Assembly: GCA_016714045.1 (NCBI GenBank)
Contig: JADJNY010000001.1
Location: 1 to 64,000, forward strand
Length of the DNA stretch: 64,000 bases
From: Planctomycetota bacterium
Lineage (GTDB): Bacteria; Planctomycetota; UBA1135; GCA-002686595
Direction of reading: 5' to 3'
Position numbers and translations under genes: made by a program. Shown one piece after another: positions 21,744 through 31,198 of the stretch (the stretch's first letter is position 1; the number at the start of each line of letters is the position of its first letter). The notes below the pieces were generated by a model that had not been told where the DNA came from, searched no databases, and was given only the letters and a program-made list of their open reading frames with translations.

Positions 21744-24188
21744 ATGAGCGCTCGATGGAAGCTCCCGCCCGACGCGATCGCGCGCCTCGTCGACGCGCCG
21801 GCGACGCCGTGGGTGCTCACGGCGCCGGACGCGCGCACCCTCTTGTTCGTGGAGCACGCCGCCGCGCCCGCGTTGGAGGACGTCGCGCGGCCGAAGCTCA
21901 AGCTCGCGGGCCTGCGCATCGATCCGCGCACCGACGCCCGCCACCAGACGGCGTTCGGGACGGGGCTCGTCCTCCGCGACCGGGATGGGGGGCGCGAACG
22001 GCGCGTCGAGCTGCCGCCGGGGCGGCTCGTCCACGGCTTCTCGTGGTCGCCCGACGGCGCGCGCATCGCGACGACGCTCGTCGGCGGGGAGGGGCTCGAG
22101 CTCGCCGTGCTCGACGTCGCCACCGCGCGGCTCGCGGTCGTCGTCGAGCGCGCGCACGCCGTGTTCGGCTCGGGCGCGGACTGGATCCACGACCCGCGCA
22201 CGGGGCGCTGCGACGCGCTGCTCGTCTCGCTCGTGCCGCGCGGTCGCGGCGCGGCGCCCGCGCTCGATCCGGCGCGCCTCGGTCCGTCCGTGCAGGACGC
22301 GCGCGGCGAGGTCACGCCGCTGCGCACGCAGGCCGACCTGCTCGCGTCGCCGTTCGACGAGGAGCTCTTCGAGCACCATGCGCGCTCCGAGCTCGGGCGC
22401 GTCGACCTCGGACGCCTCGAGTTCGCGCCGCACGGCGGTGCTCCGATCCGCCCCGCCCCGGACGCGGTCGTGCGCTTCGACGGCGCGGCGTTGCACCTCG
22501 CGCTCGACTCCGCGCCCGGAGGGCGCTGGGCGATCGTGACGCGCGCGGTGAAGCCGTTCAGCTACCAGATGGGCGTGCACGGCTTCCCGCAGGAGCTCGA
22601 ACTGCTCGACCTCGCGACGGGCGCGCGCCATCCGCTCCTCGGCGTGCCCGCGGCGGAGAACGTGCCGATCGAAGGCGTGCGCACGGGGCCGCGCGCGCTG
22701 CGCTGGCATCCGCTCGCGCCCGCGCGGCTCGTGTGGCTCGAAGCGCTCGACGGAGGCGATCCGCGCGTCGCGGCGGCGCACCGCGATCGCTGGATGGAGC
22801 TCGACGTCGACGAATGCGTGCTCGCGGACGCGCGCGGTGCGCCGCTGCTCGATCCGCGCCGTGCCGCCGGTCGCGAGCTCGTCCGCGTCGAGCACCGTGC
22901 GAGCGCCTTGTTCTGGTTCGCGGACGGGGAGCGCTTCCTCGCGCGCGAGTACGACCGCGAACGCCGCTGGACGCGCATGCGCCTCCACGCACGGGGCACG
23001 GTTTCGCCGCTCGCGGTGCTCGACGACCGCAGCGTGCACGATCGCTACGGCGACCCCGGCGGCGTGCTGCTCGTCCCGCTCCCGAGCGGTCGACGCGTCG
23101 TGCACGAGGAGGACGGCGCGCTTCTGCGCGCGAGCGAAGGCGAGAACGAACGCGGCGCGCGGCCGTTCGTCGACCGGCAGGTGCTCGCGACGGGGGAGCG
23201 CTCGCGCGTGTTCGAGAGCGCGGAGGGCGAGCACGAGGGGCTGCACGCGCTCGTGCGCGAGGCGGGGCGCGCCGCGGCGTTCCTCACGCGGCACGAGAGT
23301 CCGTCCGCGCCGCCGAACCTGCGCCTGCGTCGCTTCGATGCGTCGAGCTTCGAGCCCGTGACGGCGTTCCCCGATCCGACGCCGGAGCTGCGCGGCATCC
23401 GGAAGGAGCTCGTGCGCTACGCGCGCGCGGACGGCGTCGAGCTCTCGGGCAAGCTGTATCTGCCGCCGGATTGGGACGGCGCGGCGCTACCGCTCGTGAT
23501 CTGGGCCTACCCGCAGGACTACGTCGACCCCGACACCGCGGGGCAGGTCCGCGACACGCCGCACGCGTTCACGCGCTTCGCGGGCGCGTCGCCGCTCGCG
23601 TTCGTGCTGCGCGGGTATGCGTTGCTCGAGGGCGCGTCGATGCCGATCGTCGGGCCGCCGGGCACGATGAACGACACCTTCGTCGAGCAGTCCGTCGCGT
23701 ACGCGCGCGCCGCGATCGAGCACCTCGCAGCGCGCGGCGTCGCCGATCCGCGACGCGTCGGGATCGCGGGGCACAGCTACGGCGCGTTCCTGACGGCGCT
23801 GTTGCTCGCGAACTGCGACCTGTTCCGCGCGGGGATCGCGCGCAGCGGTGCCTACAACCGCACGTTGACGCCCTTCGGGTTCCAGAGCGAGCGGCGGACG
23901 TTGTGGGAGGCGCGTGACACGTACCTCGCGCTGTCGCCGTTCCTCCAGGCGGACCGGATCCGCGCGCCGCTGCTCCTGGTGCACGGGGCGGAGGATCCGA
24001 ACCCGGGCACGCACCCGCTGCAGAGCGAGCGGTTGTTCCACGCGATCAAGGGCACGGGCGGCGTCGCGCGGCTGGTTTCGTTGCCGCACGAGGGGCATGC
24101 GTATCGCGCGCGCGAGTCGGTGTTGCACGTGCTCGCGGAGATGGTCGAGTGGTTCGACGAGCACGTGCGGGGTGGGGGAGCCGCGTGA
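21744..24188 (+). CDS. S9 family serine peptidase (prolyl oligopeptidase fold, glutamyl endopeptidase-like)
   Basis: An 814-residue protein with an N-terminal beta-propeller-like half ('FSWSPDGARIATTLVGGEGLELAV') and a C-terminal alpha/beta hydrolase domain. The catalytic serine is in 'GIAGHSYGAFLTALLL' (about residue 678), the aspartate in 'HGAEDPNPGTHPLQSERL', and the histidine in 'LPHEGHAYRARES'. The pattern and length fit the glutamyl endopeptidase/prolyl oligopeptidase group that cleaves short peptides. There is no obvious signal peptide, so it is probably cytoplasmic. The downstream gene is convergent. Confidence 0.85.
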   Translation: MSARWKLPPDAIARLVDAPATPWVLTAPDARTLLFVEHAAAPALEDVARPKLKLAGLRIDPRTDARHQTAFGTGLVLRDRDGGRERRVELPPGRLVHGFSWSPDGARIATTLVGGEGLELAVLDVATARLAVVVERAHAVFGSGADWIHDPRTGRCDALLVSLVPRGRGAAPALDPARLGPSVQDARGEVTPLRTQADLLASPFDEELFEHHARSELGRVDLGRLEFAPHGGAPIRPAPDAVVRFDGAALHLALDSAPGGRWAIVTRAVKPFSYQMGVHGFPQELELLDLATGARHPLLGVPAAENVPIEGVRTGPRALRWHPLAPARLVWLEALDGGDPRVAAAHRDRWMELDVDECVLADARGAPLLDPRRAAGRELVRVEHRASALFWFADGERFLAREYDRERRWTRMRLHARGTVSPLAVLDDRSVHDRYGDPGGVLLVPLPSGRRVVHEEDGALLRASEGENERGARPFVDRQVLATGERSRVFESAEGEHEGLHALVREAGRAAAFLTRHESPSAPPNLRLRRFDASSFEPVTAFPDPTPELRGIRKELVRYARADGVELSGKLYLPPDWDGAALPLVIWAYPQDYVDPDTAGQVRDTPHAFTRFAGASPLAFVLRGYALLEGASMPIVGPPGTMNDTFVEQSVAYARAAIEHLAARGVADPRRVGIAGHSYGAFLTALLLANCDLFRAGIARSGAYNRTLTPFGFQSERRTLWEARDTYLALSPFLQADRIRAPLLLVHGAEDPNPGTHPLQSERLFHAIKGTGGVARLVSLPHEGHAYRARESVLHVLAEMVEWFDEHVRGGGAA

Positions 24189-24238
24189 GGCGCGCGTGAG
24201 TCCGGGCGCGCGGACTGGAACGCGCGAGGAGCCGCCGT

Positions 24239-25333
24239 TCAGCGCGGCGGGTTCGGATTCGGCGCGGCGCCGTCCGCCGGTTTCGGCGGGAAGAAGAGCG
24301 CGCGCACGCGATCGAACCACTGGTCGGCGTGCTCCGCGAGGCCGCGCTTCGAGAAATGGATGCGGTCCTTCGAGTGGCGCGACTCGCCGCGCAGCTCGTC
24401 CGTGTCGGGGCCCTCGAGCGCGAGCCCGTCCTTCCACAGCTGGGCTTGCGCGTCGCGGATCGGCTGCATCTTCTCGGGCGCGAGGTCGGGGACGTAGCTC
24501 GCGTGCGCGACGACGATCGGCGGGAGCGGCGCGTCGAGCTCCGCCGCGAGCGCGTCCTTCAGCTTCGTGAAGTACGCGACGTACTCGGCGGCGGGCATCG
24601 AGCCGAGCGCGTCCGTCTCGCCTTGGTGCCACAGGATCGCGCGCGCGCCCGCGAGCTGGTCGAGCCGCGTCGCGAGCCCGCGGAAGAGCTCGAGGCGGCG
24701 CTCGTCGCGCGTGACGAAGACGTGGTCCTTCTGCCACGCGCGGATCGACGTACCGCCGAAGCCGGTCGACGCGAGGCCGACCGGCAGGTCGAGCGCCTTC
24801 GCGAGGCGCGCGCCGAAGCGCGGCCACGGGCTCCCGCCGGTGCTCCGGTCCTGCACGCCGGGCATTGGATCGCGCGCGAGCGACCACGACACGCCGTCGA
24901 ACGCGCTGACGCGGTCGTCCTCCGACTGCGTGCGTTCCTCGCCGTAGTTGCTCGAGTTCGACTGGCCCGCGATCACGAAGACCTCGCCGACGCCGAAGCG
25001 CTCGACACGCAGCACGCTGGCCGCGTCGGCGCCCGCGGCGAGCTCGAGCGCGTACCAGCCGCCGGCGGGGACGCGCACGACGCCGGTGAAGCGCTGGCGC
25101 GGGCCCTCCTGGTCGCGCAGCGCGAGCTCCTTCACGACGACGCGCTCCGTCCCGCGGAGGACGCGCGCATGGAGCGCCGCGAGCCCGTCGAGGCACGAGC
25201 CCTCGACGCGCAGCTCGACCCCGTTCCGCGCGTCGCGCTGGAAGACCTGGCGCTCGGCGACGGTCTCGAGCGCGGGCGCGAGCGGCGCGGGGGCGATCGG
25301 CGCCTGGAGCACGAGCGCGAGGAGGAGCAGCAT
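24239..25333 (-). CDS. Secreted SASA-domain esterase (sialate O-acetylesterase-like, SGNH type)
   Basis: A 364-residue exported protein. The start at 25333 gives a clean signal peptide (MLLLLALVLQAPIAPAPLAP). The carbohydrate esterase domain carries the catalytic serine in 'VFVIAGQSNSSNYGEE', the block 'GLASTGFGGTSIRAW', 'AILWHQGETDA', and a late 'DRIHFSKRG' that would supply the Asp/His pair. Members deacetylate sugars or xylan-like glycans. An N-terminal beta domain of about 90 residues precedes it. It ends in a Pro/Asn-rich tail. It is transcribed divergently from the HMG-CoA reductase gene. Confidence 0.82.
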   Translation of the reverse strand: MLLLLALVLQAPIAPAPLAPALETVAERQVFQRDARNGVELRVEGSCLDGLAALHARVLRGTERVVVKELALRDQEGPRQRFTGVVRVPAGGWYALELAAGADAASVLRVERFGVGEVFVIAGQSNSSNYGEERTQSEDDRVSAFDGVSWSLARDPMPGVQDRSTGGSPWPRFGARLAKALDLPVGLASTGFGGTSIRAWQKDHVFVTRDERRLELFRGLATRLDQLAGARAILWHQGETDALGSMPAAEYVAYFTKLKDALAAELDAPLPPIVVAHASYVPDLAPEKMQPIRDAQAQLWKDGLALEGPDTDELRGESRHSKDRIHFSKRGLAEHADQWFDRVRALFFPPKPADGAAPNPNPPR

Positions 25334-25414
25334 GCGCGCAGTGTGACCGAAGCGGGTCCTTTCGGGCAACCGCGCGCGCTGGACCTCGGCCGCGCGCGAG
25401 GGGAAGCTCTGCGC

Positions 25415-26752
25415 ATGGCCCGCACGTCACGTCGCCGCGCTCCGCGCGCGCTCCTCCCGATCCCGCGCGACCCCAAGGACGACACGGCCGAGGCGCCGGT
25501 CGAGGCGCGCCGCGCGCTGTGGAGCTCCGTCACCGGCCGTCCTCCCGAGCACGTCGCCGGGCTCCCCGTGCCGCTCGCGTCGGCGCGCGGGAAGGTCGAG
25601 AACCTGGTCGGCTACGCGCAGGTGCCGATCGGGCTCGCGGGACCGCTCCGCGTCGACACGAGCGCGGGCTCGCGCGAGGTCTACGTGCCCCTCGCGACGA
25701 CCGAGGGCGCGCTCGTGGCCTCCTACTCGCGCGGCATGCGCCTCCTCGGGGCGGGTGCGGGCGCGCGTTCGCGGGTCGTGCGCGAGGGGCTCTCGCAGGC
25801 GCCGATCCTCGTCTATCCGTCCGCGAAGGAGGCGCTCGCCGCCGCGGAGGTCGCGCGGAAGAGCGTCGCGCGCTTCGAGCGCCTCGTGCGCACGACGACG
25901 CGGCACGGCGCGCTCACGGGCGTCTCCGCGCAGGTGATCGGGCGGCGGCTCGTGCTCCAGCTCGTCTTCACGACGGGCGACGCGATCGGGATCAACATGG
26001 CGGCGCGCGCGACGGATCTGTGCTCGGCGGAGCTCGCGCGGCGCACGCGCGCCGTCGAGCGCTACGTGCACGGCGAGGACGTCGAGAAGCGCGCGAACGC
26101 GCGCGCGCTCGTCGAAGGCCGCGGTCGCAGCGTCGTGTGCGAGGCGGTCGTGCCCCGCGCGGCGCTCCGCGAGCTCGCGCGCACGACGCCGGAGGCGCTC
26201 GTCGCGATCCAGCGCACCTACCTGACGGGCTTCGCGCACCTCGGGACGCAGAACGGGCTCGTGCAGAGCGCGAACGGGCTCGCGGCCGCGTTCCTGGCGC
26301 TCGGGCAGGACGTCGCCTACGTCACGGAGAGCGCGACGGGCTTCCTCGACCTCGAGCTCACGCCCGCGGGCGACCTCCATTGCGCGGCGACGCTCCCGTC
26401 GCTGCTCGTCGGCACCGTCGGCGGCGGGACGGGCCAGGGTACGGCGCGCGAGTGCTTGGAGCTCCTCGGCTGCTTCGGCGCCGGACACGGGAACACGCTG
26501 GCGGAGCTCCTGGGCGCCGTCGTGCTCGCGGGCGACCTCTCCTTGATGTCTGCGTTCTGCGCGCACGAGTTCGTCGCGGCGCACGAGCGCCTCGGCCGCA
26601 ATCGACCGGAGCCTTCGGCGCCCGACGGTCCGGTCCGCGGCGCGCGCTCCCGTGCCGGGGACGCTCGCCCTCGACCGGCACAGGGGCCTGCCCGCGCGGT
26701 GCGCGGGGGGCGCGCGGCGACATCGCGGGCGTCGCAACCGCGCCCGACCTGA
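25415..26752 (+). CDS. Class I hydroxymethylglutaryl-CoA reductase
   Basis: A 445-residue enzyme that would reduce HMG-CoA to mevalonate with NADPH. Motifs: 'ENLVGYAQVPIGLAGPL', catalytic Glu in 'LATTEGALVASYSRGM', NADPH/catalytic 'TTGDAIGINMAARA', 'CAATLPSLLVGTVGGGTG', and the late 'VAAHERLGRN' whose His matches the class I catalytic His. No membrane anchor, as in archaeal and bacterial soluble forms. The last ~45 residues are Arg/Pro-rich and probably disordered. No other mevalonate-pathway gene is in the window. Confidence 0.88.
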   Translation: MARTSRRRAPRALLPIPRDPKDDTAEAPVEARRALWSSVTGRPPEHVAGLPVPLASARGKVENLVGYAQVPIGLAGPLRVDTSAGSREVYVPLATTEGALVASYSRGMRLLGAGAGARSRVVREGLSQAPILVYPSAKEALAAAEVARKSVARFERLVRTTTRHGALTGVSAQVIGRRLVLQLVFTTGDAIGINMAARATDLCSAELARRTRAVERYVHGEDVEKRANARALVEGRGRSVVCEAVVPRAALRELARTTPEALVAIQRTYLTGFAHLGTQNGLVQSANGLAAAFLALGQDVAYVTESATGFLDLELTPAGDLHCAATLPSLLVGTVGGGTGQGTARECLELLGCFGAGHGNTLAELLGAVVLAGDLSLMSAFCAHEFVAAHERLGRNRPEPSAPDGPVRGARSRAGDARPRPAQGPARAVRGGRAATSRASQPRPT

Positions 26753-26889
26753 GCTCGACCCCGAACGGGCCCCGCGGCGGCCTCGCGGGACGGCCCGGAG
26801 GCGGGAAGGTAGCGCGCCCGGGCGGAACGGAGTTCAGGGTCCCAGCGCCCCGCGCCGAAGGGCCCACGCGCGAGTCCAGCCCCGCGGCT

Positions 26890-26917
26890 TGACGTGCGCG
26901 GCCATCTCGCTACCTTC
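26890..26917 (+). promoter_or_regulatory. Sigma-70-type promoter for EF-G
   Basis: TTGACG (26890-26895), 16-base spacer, TACCTT (26912-26917). It lies about 155 bases before the EF-G ATG at 27073, predicting a long leader. The rest of 26753-27072 has no gene. Confidence 0.5.
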
Positions 26918-27030
26918 TTTGGCCTCATTTTCTCGCGATGCGGATCCGCCCGTGCCTTCGCTCGGCGCGAGCTCCGTCCCGCGCGACGGCGGGAGCCCGA
27001 CGGCTCCCCTCGGCTCCGCCGTGCCCTCGA

Positions 27031-27054
27031 CCGCCGTGGCCCGCTCCACGGCGG
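27031..27054 (+). promoter_or_regulatory. Leader hairpin just before EF-G
   Basis: A perfect 9-bp stem (CCGCCGTGG / CCACGGCGG) with a 6-base loop ends 18 bases before the EF-G ATG, close enough to affect ribosome access. Confidence 0.4.
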
Positions 27055-27072
27055 GGATCAGGATCGATAGCC

Positions 27073-29180
27073 ATGACCACCCTCACGAAGAACGAGTCCC
27101 CGCGCCCGACCAAGAAGAAGCGTGGCGTCGAGACCCACCGCAACATCGGCATCATGGCGCACATCGATGCCGGCAAGACGACGGTGACGGAGCGCATCCT
27201 CTTCCTCACCGGCAAGATCCACATGACCGGCGAGGTCCACGACGGCGAAGCGACGATGGACTTCATGGAGGAGGAGCGCAAGCGCGGCATCACGATCCAG
27301 TCGGCCGCGACGGCGTGCGAGTGGAACCTCCATTCGATCAACATCATCGACACGCCCGGCCACGTCGACTTCACGGCCGAAGTCGAGCGCTCGCTCCGCG
27401 TGCTCGACGGCGCCGTCGCCGTGTTCGACTCGGTGAGCGGCGTCGAAGCCCAGTCCGAAACGGTGTGGCGCCAGGCGAACCGCTACGGTGTCGCGCGCAT
27501 CTGCTTCCTCAACAAGATGGACCGCGTCGGCGCGGACTTCTGGGGCTCGGTCGAGTCGATCCGCGAGCGCCTCGACGCGCGCCCGGTCCCGGTGCAGATC
27601 CCGGTCGGCCAGGAGAAGGACTTCCGCGGCGTGATCGACCTCGTCCGCATGAAGATGTACGAGTTCCCCGAGGAATTCGAAGGGAAGCAGTACAACGAGA
27701 GCGACATCCCCGCCGAGCTGCTCGACGAGGCGAAGACCCACCGCAAGAAGATGATCGAGAACGCGGCGGAGTTCGACGAGCAGCTGCTCGAGCTCTTCAT
27801 CGAGGACAAGGAGCCGACCGAGGAGCTCGTCCTCAGCGCCCTCCGCAAGGGCACCGTCGCGATGGCGATCAACCCCGTCGTCTGCGGCAGCGCGCTCAAA
27901 CACAAGGGCGTGCGCTTCATGCTCGACGCGGTCGTCGACTTCCTCCCGAGCCCGCTCGACCTGGCGCCGTCGAAGGCCTCGAGCCCCGCACCGACAACAA
28001 GGTGATCCGCAAGCGCGCTCCCGAGGAGCCGCTGTGCCTCATGGCGTTCAAGACGATCGCCGAGTCGACGGGCGACCTGACCTTCGTGCGCATCTACTCG
28101 GGCACGCTCAAGAAGAGCACGAACGTGCTCAACACGCGCACGGGCAAGACCGAGCGCGTCGGCCGCATCGTCCGCATGTTCGCGAACAAGCGCGAGCCGC
28201 TCGACGAGCTGCAGGCCGGTGACATCGGCGCGATCATCGGTCTCAAGAACACGTACACGGGCGACACGCTCTGCGACGAGGAGAACCCGATCCAGCTGAC
28301 GAAGATCGTGTTCCCGGACGCCGTGATCTCGATGTCGCTCGAGCCGAAGAAGTCTTCGGACCGCGACAAGCTCGGCGAAGTGATCAGCCGCATGATGCGC
28401 GAGGACCCGACGTTCCGCGCTCAGACGAACGAGGCGACCGGGCAGCTCATCATCTCGGGCATGGGCGAACTCCACCTCGAGGTCATCACGAACCGCATCT
28501 TGAGCGAGCACAAGTGCGAGGTCGTCACCGGCAAGCCGAAGGTCGCGTACAAGCAGCGCTTGCGCAAGGCGATCGAGACCGAGGCGCGCTACATCCGTCA
28601 GTCGGGCGGTCGCGGTCAGTACGCCGTCATCACCGTGCGTTTCGAGCCCGTCGCGACGAAGGACGGCGACTTCGAGTTCGTCGACGGCATCAAGGGCGGC
28701 ACCGTGCCGCGCGAGTACATCCCGAAGGTCGGGAACGGCCTCGAGGAAGGCTTCAAGGGCGGCGGCCAGCTCGGCTACCCGTTCGTGAACATCCGCGCGA
28801 CGCTGACGGACGGCAAGTACCACGAAGTCGACTCGAGCGAAATGGCGTTCCACGCCGCGGGTCTGCTCGCGTTCCGCCAGGCGGCGGAGAACAACGTGAC
28901 GCTGCTCGAGCCGATCATGAAGGTCGAAGTGCGCGTTCCCGAAGAGTTCATGGGCGCCGTCGTCGGTGACCTGAACAGCCGCCGCGGCGAAGTCGAGGAG
29001 GTCGACTCGATCGGCAACCAGCGCGTCATCCGCGCGAAGGTGCCGATCGCGGAGATGTTCGCCTACTCGAGCTCGCTGCGCGGCGCGACGCAGGGCCGCG
29101 GCAACTACGCCATGGAACTGTGGGAGTACCGCGACGTGCCGAACAGCATCGCCGAGAAGGTGCTGAAGGGCGAAGCGTGA
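27073..29180 (+). CDS. fusA: Elongation factor G, interrupted by a single-base frameshift
   Basis: Translocase GTPase of the ribosome. The first frame (27073 to about 27970) gives the G domain: P-loop 'AHIDAGKTTVTERI', 'RGITIQSAAT', 'DTPGHVDF', 'NKMDRVGADF'. At about 27967-27972 the frame breaks in 'SPLDLAP'; the next frame resumes with 'VEGLEPRTDNKVIRKRAPEE' and continues through domains II-V ('GMGELHLEVI', 'QSGGRGQYAVI', 'PIMKVEVRVPEEFMG', 'RGNYAMELWEY') to the stop. One missing G (CCGTCG for CCGGTCG) would restore a 702-residue protein of normal length. An essential gene, so probably a sequence error or an undetected second copy elsewhere. Confidence 0.9.
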
Positions 29181-29184
29181 TCAC

Positions 29185-29221
29185 GCGCGCTGCGCTCGCG
29201 TGATCCGCGAGCGCAGCGCGC
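29185..29221 (+). terminator. First hairpin after EF-G
   Basis: A perfect 16-bp stem (29185-29200 with 29206-29221) and loop TGATC, 4 bases after the EF-G stop. Confidence 0.5.
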
Positions 29222-29238
29222 AACAAGACGGAGTGTGA

Positions 29239-29283
29239 AGCGCGCGGGGGGCGACGAGAGCCGTCCTCCGCGCGCTCCTTTTT
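29239..29283 (+). terminator. Intrinsic terminator of EF-G
   Basis: A GC-rich stem of about 15 bp (9 perfect outer pairs AGCGCGCGG/CCGCGCGCT) followed directly by CCTTTTT. This is the clearest Rho-independent terminator in the window. Confidence 0.75.
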
Positions 29284-29361
29284 CGCACCTGCGGGGCACG
29301 ACGCCTGCTCTGGTAGCGTGATCGAGCCGTCGCGTGTCGATAGTCTCGGGGGAGTTCTCCG

Positions 29362-30378
29362 ATGCGCTCGCGCTGGCCCTGGATCGTCGTGCTCTGCGTG
29401 CTCGCGGCGCTCGGCGTCGTCGGGTGGACGACGCGCGCGCCGAAACGTCCGAGCTTTCGAGCGTTCGACGCTCAGCGAGGCCGCGCGGCGATCGAGCAGT
29501 TCTTCGCGGACACGCGCAGCGGCGCGCTGCCCAAGGTCGATCCGGACGGGATGCCGGTGCCGTGGGGCGTGCCGTTCGCCTCAGAGGAGCATCGACGCGC
29601 GTGGGAGATCCACCTTGCGACGGTCGCGCCGCGCCTCGCCGCGCTCGATGCGCTGCACGACGATCCGAACGTGCAGGGAGTGCTGCGGATCGGAGACGGG
29701 GTGGCCGTGCTCGAACATCCCTTGCGCATAGGCGAGTACCGGTGCTTCGTGAACGAGCTCTCGGCGAGTGCGGTGCTGGCGCTCGATCGCGGCGACTTCG
29801 ACGCGGCGTTGCGCCGCGCGGAGCTGATGCTCGAGATCGCGCTGACCTTTCGGGATCGAGCGGACGGTCAGGAACTCATCCAGGCGGGATGCGCGGACTT
29901 CGTTGCGTGGAGCCTGGACGCGTCGATGCAGCACGCTCGCTGGGACGCGGCGCGCGCGTTCGGTCCGCTCGCCTTGCGCGTTCGCGCGATCCTCGAGGAT
30001 CAGGAGCGCAGCCTCGGCCCCGGGCGCGCGCTCGATCGTCGCGTCGATGGCGTCGCCTTCGCGCTCCAGAGCGACGAGGCCACGGTGGAAAACGCGTTCT
30101 GGATCGGAGGCCGCGTCGAGGAGGGCATCGAGCTCTCCATCGCGCGCGGGCGCGTGCTCCTCCTCGCGCTCGCCGCCGACGCGTTCCGCGCGGAGCACGG
30201 GCGCTGGCCCGCGAGCACGAGCGAGCTCTCGAACCTCCTCGCCGCGGACGAGCTCGCGTGCTCGCTCGTCCCCGAGCCCCTCGACCTCGCACCCGACGGC
30301 CCGAACCTGCGCGTCGGCCTGATCCACTCGAAGCGCCCGCCGAACGAGGCCGGCACGACGCTACTTCTCGTGCGCTGA
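29362..30378 (+). CDS. Hypothetical membrane-anchored protein with pseudopilin-like end
   Basis: A 338-residue protein with one N-terminal hydrophobic segment (WPWIVVLCVLAALGVVGW, about residues 5-22) and a soluble, helix-rich body, including an Ala/Leu-rich stretch at 130-190 that reads like helical hairpins. Near the C-terminus 'AFRAEHGRWPASTSELSNLL' resembles the 'hGrwPxsxxeL' pattern found in pseudopilin-like and related planctomycete proteins; this similarity is suggestive only. Function unknown. The TAGCGT and TAGTCT hexamers in the 60 bases upstream may be promoter elements. Confidence 0.65.
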   Translation: MRSRWPWIVVLCVLAALGVVGWTTRAPKRPSFRAFDAQRGRAAIEQFFADTRSGALPKVDPDGMPVPWGVPFASEEHRRAWEIHLATVAPRLAALDALHDDPNVQGVLRIGDGVAVLEHPLRIGEYRCFVNELSASAVLALDRGDFDAALRRAELMLEIALTFRDRADGQELIQAGCADFVAWSLDASMQHARWDAARAFGPLALRVRAILEDQERSLGPGRALDRRVDGVAFALQSDEATVENAFWIGGRVEEGIELSIARGRVLLLALAADAFRAEHGRWPASTSELSNLLAADELACSLVPEPLDLAPDGPNLRVGLIHSKRPPNEAGTTLLLVR

Positions 30379-30639
30379 AACCCGGGCCCACCGGCCACCC
30401 GTCTTTTGTGGAGGATTCGGCTCCAGAGTCAGATCGCCGATTCCCCGCATCGGGTTTCGATTTCCGTGGCCCGCGTTCTCCACATTCGAAGTTGTTCGAC
30501 GCCCATAAAGCGCTGGTGACGTCCTCCCGGGCGAGATCGCGATGCCCAGCGCCGATCGAATCCGAGCTACGTACGCACGTTGTCACGCGCTCGTCTCCGC
30601 ATGGCCTGCCGCACCCACGTCGGAACGAGGTGGTTGGCG

Positions 30640-30928
30640 ATGACGCACAGGTTCCAGTTGGGACAGGCACAAGGCGCTCTCGAACCACCTGAAGCACGGG
30701 GTCGCTTTCGAAGAGGCTCGCACGGTCTTTCACGACCCCTTCGCGCTGATCTTCGACGACCCAGCGCATTCGTCCTGGGAGCAGCGTGAGATCCTCGTTG
30801 GGCGCTCGGTCCACGACCGGCTGCTCCTGGTATCCTTCGTGGAACGCGAGGGCTTCATCCGCATCATCAGCGCCCGCAGAGTCACCTGGCGCGAACGCGT
30901 CGATTATGAAGAAGGCACGCAGGACTAA
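30640..30928 (+). pseudogene. brnT: BrnT-type ribonuclease toxin, frameshifted
   Basis: Too broken to appear as one frame. From ATG 30640 the protein begins MTHRFQ, then a one-base insertion (extra T in CAGTTGG, about 30657-30660) shifts the frame. Skipping it gives 'WDRHKALSNHLKHGVAFEEA', 'RTVFHDPFALIFDDP', 'REILVGRS', 'RLLLVSFVEREGFIRIISAR' and a stop at 30928. These are the signatures of BrnT, the RelE-like mRNA-cleaving toxin of type II BrnTA systems, including WD, KHGV and the IRIISAR end. Total length would be about 95 residues, normal for the family. It overlaps the antitoxin gene by 23 bases, as is usual. Real inactivation and sequence error are both possible. Confidence 0.8.
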
Positions 30929-31160
30929 CCGTTCGAAGCCCGACGAGCTCGCGCGCTCGTACAGGTTCGACTACTCGAAGGCGCGCCCCAACCGCTTCGC
31001 GGGCGTGATGTCGAACGACGCCGTCGTCGTCGCGCTCGATCCCGACGTCGCTCGTGTGTACCGGACCTCGCGGCAAGTGAACGCGGCGCTCCGCGCGACG
31101 CTTTCGCCGCGGCCGAGCGGCAAGACGGCGCGCAAGGCGAAGCGCAAGCGCGGGGAGTGA
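30906..31160 (+). CDS. brnA: BrnA-type antitoxin
   Basis: An 84-residue protein (from ATG 30906) with a basic N-terminus and the BrnA core 'YRFDYSKARPNRFAG', 'VVVALDPDVARVYRTSRQVNAALRATL'. BrnA binds and neutralises BrnT and represses the shared promoter through a ribbon-helix-helix domain. The C-terminal tail is very basic (SGKTARKAKRKRGE). The gene overlaps the end of brnT, so translation is probably coupled. Confidence 0.82.
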   Translation: MKKARRTNRSKPDELARSYRFDYSKARPNRFAGVMSNDAVVVALDPDVARVYRTSRQVNAALRATLSPRPSGKTARKAKRKRGE

Positions 31161-31198
31161 CGTCGAGCGCGCGGCGGAAGGGTGCCGCGAGCTCGCTC

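Noticed and set aside
24199..24216. Short inverted repeat between the convergent peptidase and esterase genes
   Set aside because: Only 6 bp (AGTCCG/CGGACT) with no T tract; too weak to list as a terminator in such GC-rich sequence.
26938..27072. Upstream in-frame extension of EF-G
   Set aside because: The 45 extra residues are Arg/Pro/Ser-rich and include the leader hairpin; EF-G similarity begins after MTTLTKNES at 27073.
30379..30639. Possible tRNA or small RNA in the lower-GC gap before brnT
   Set aside because: No cloverleaf, no TTCNANNC-type T-loop in context and no clear hairpin-T tract were found.
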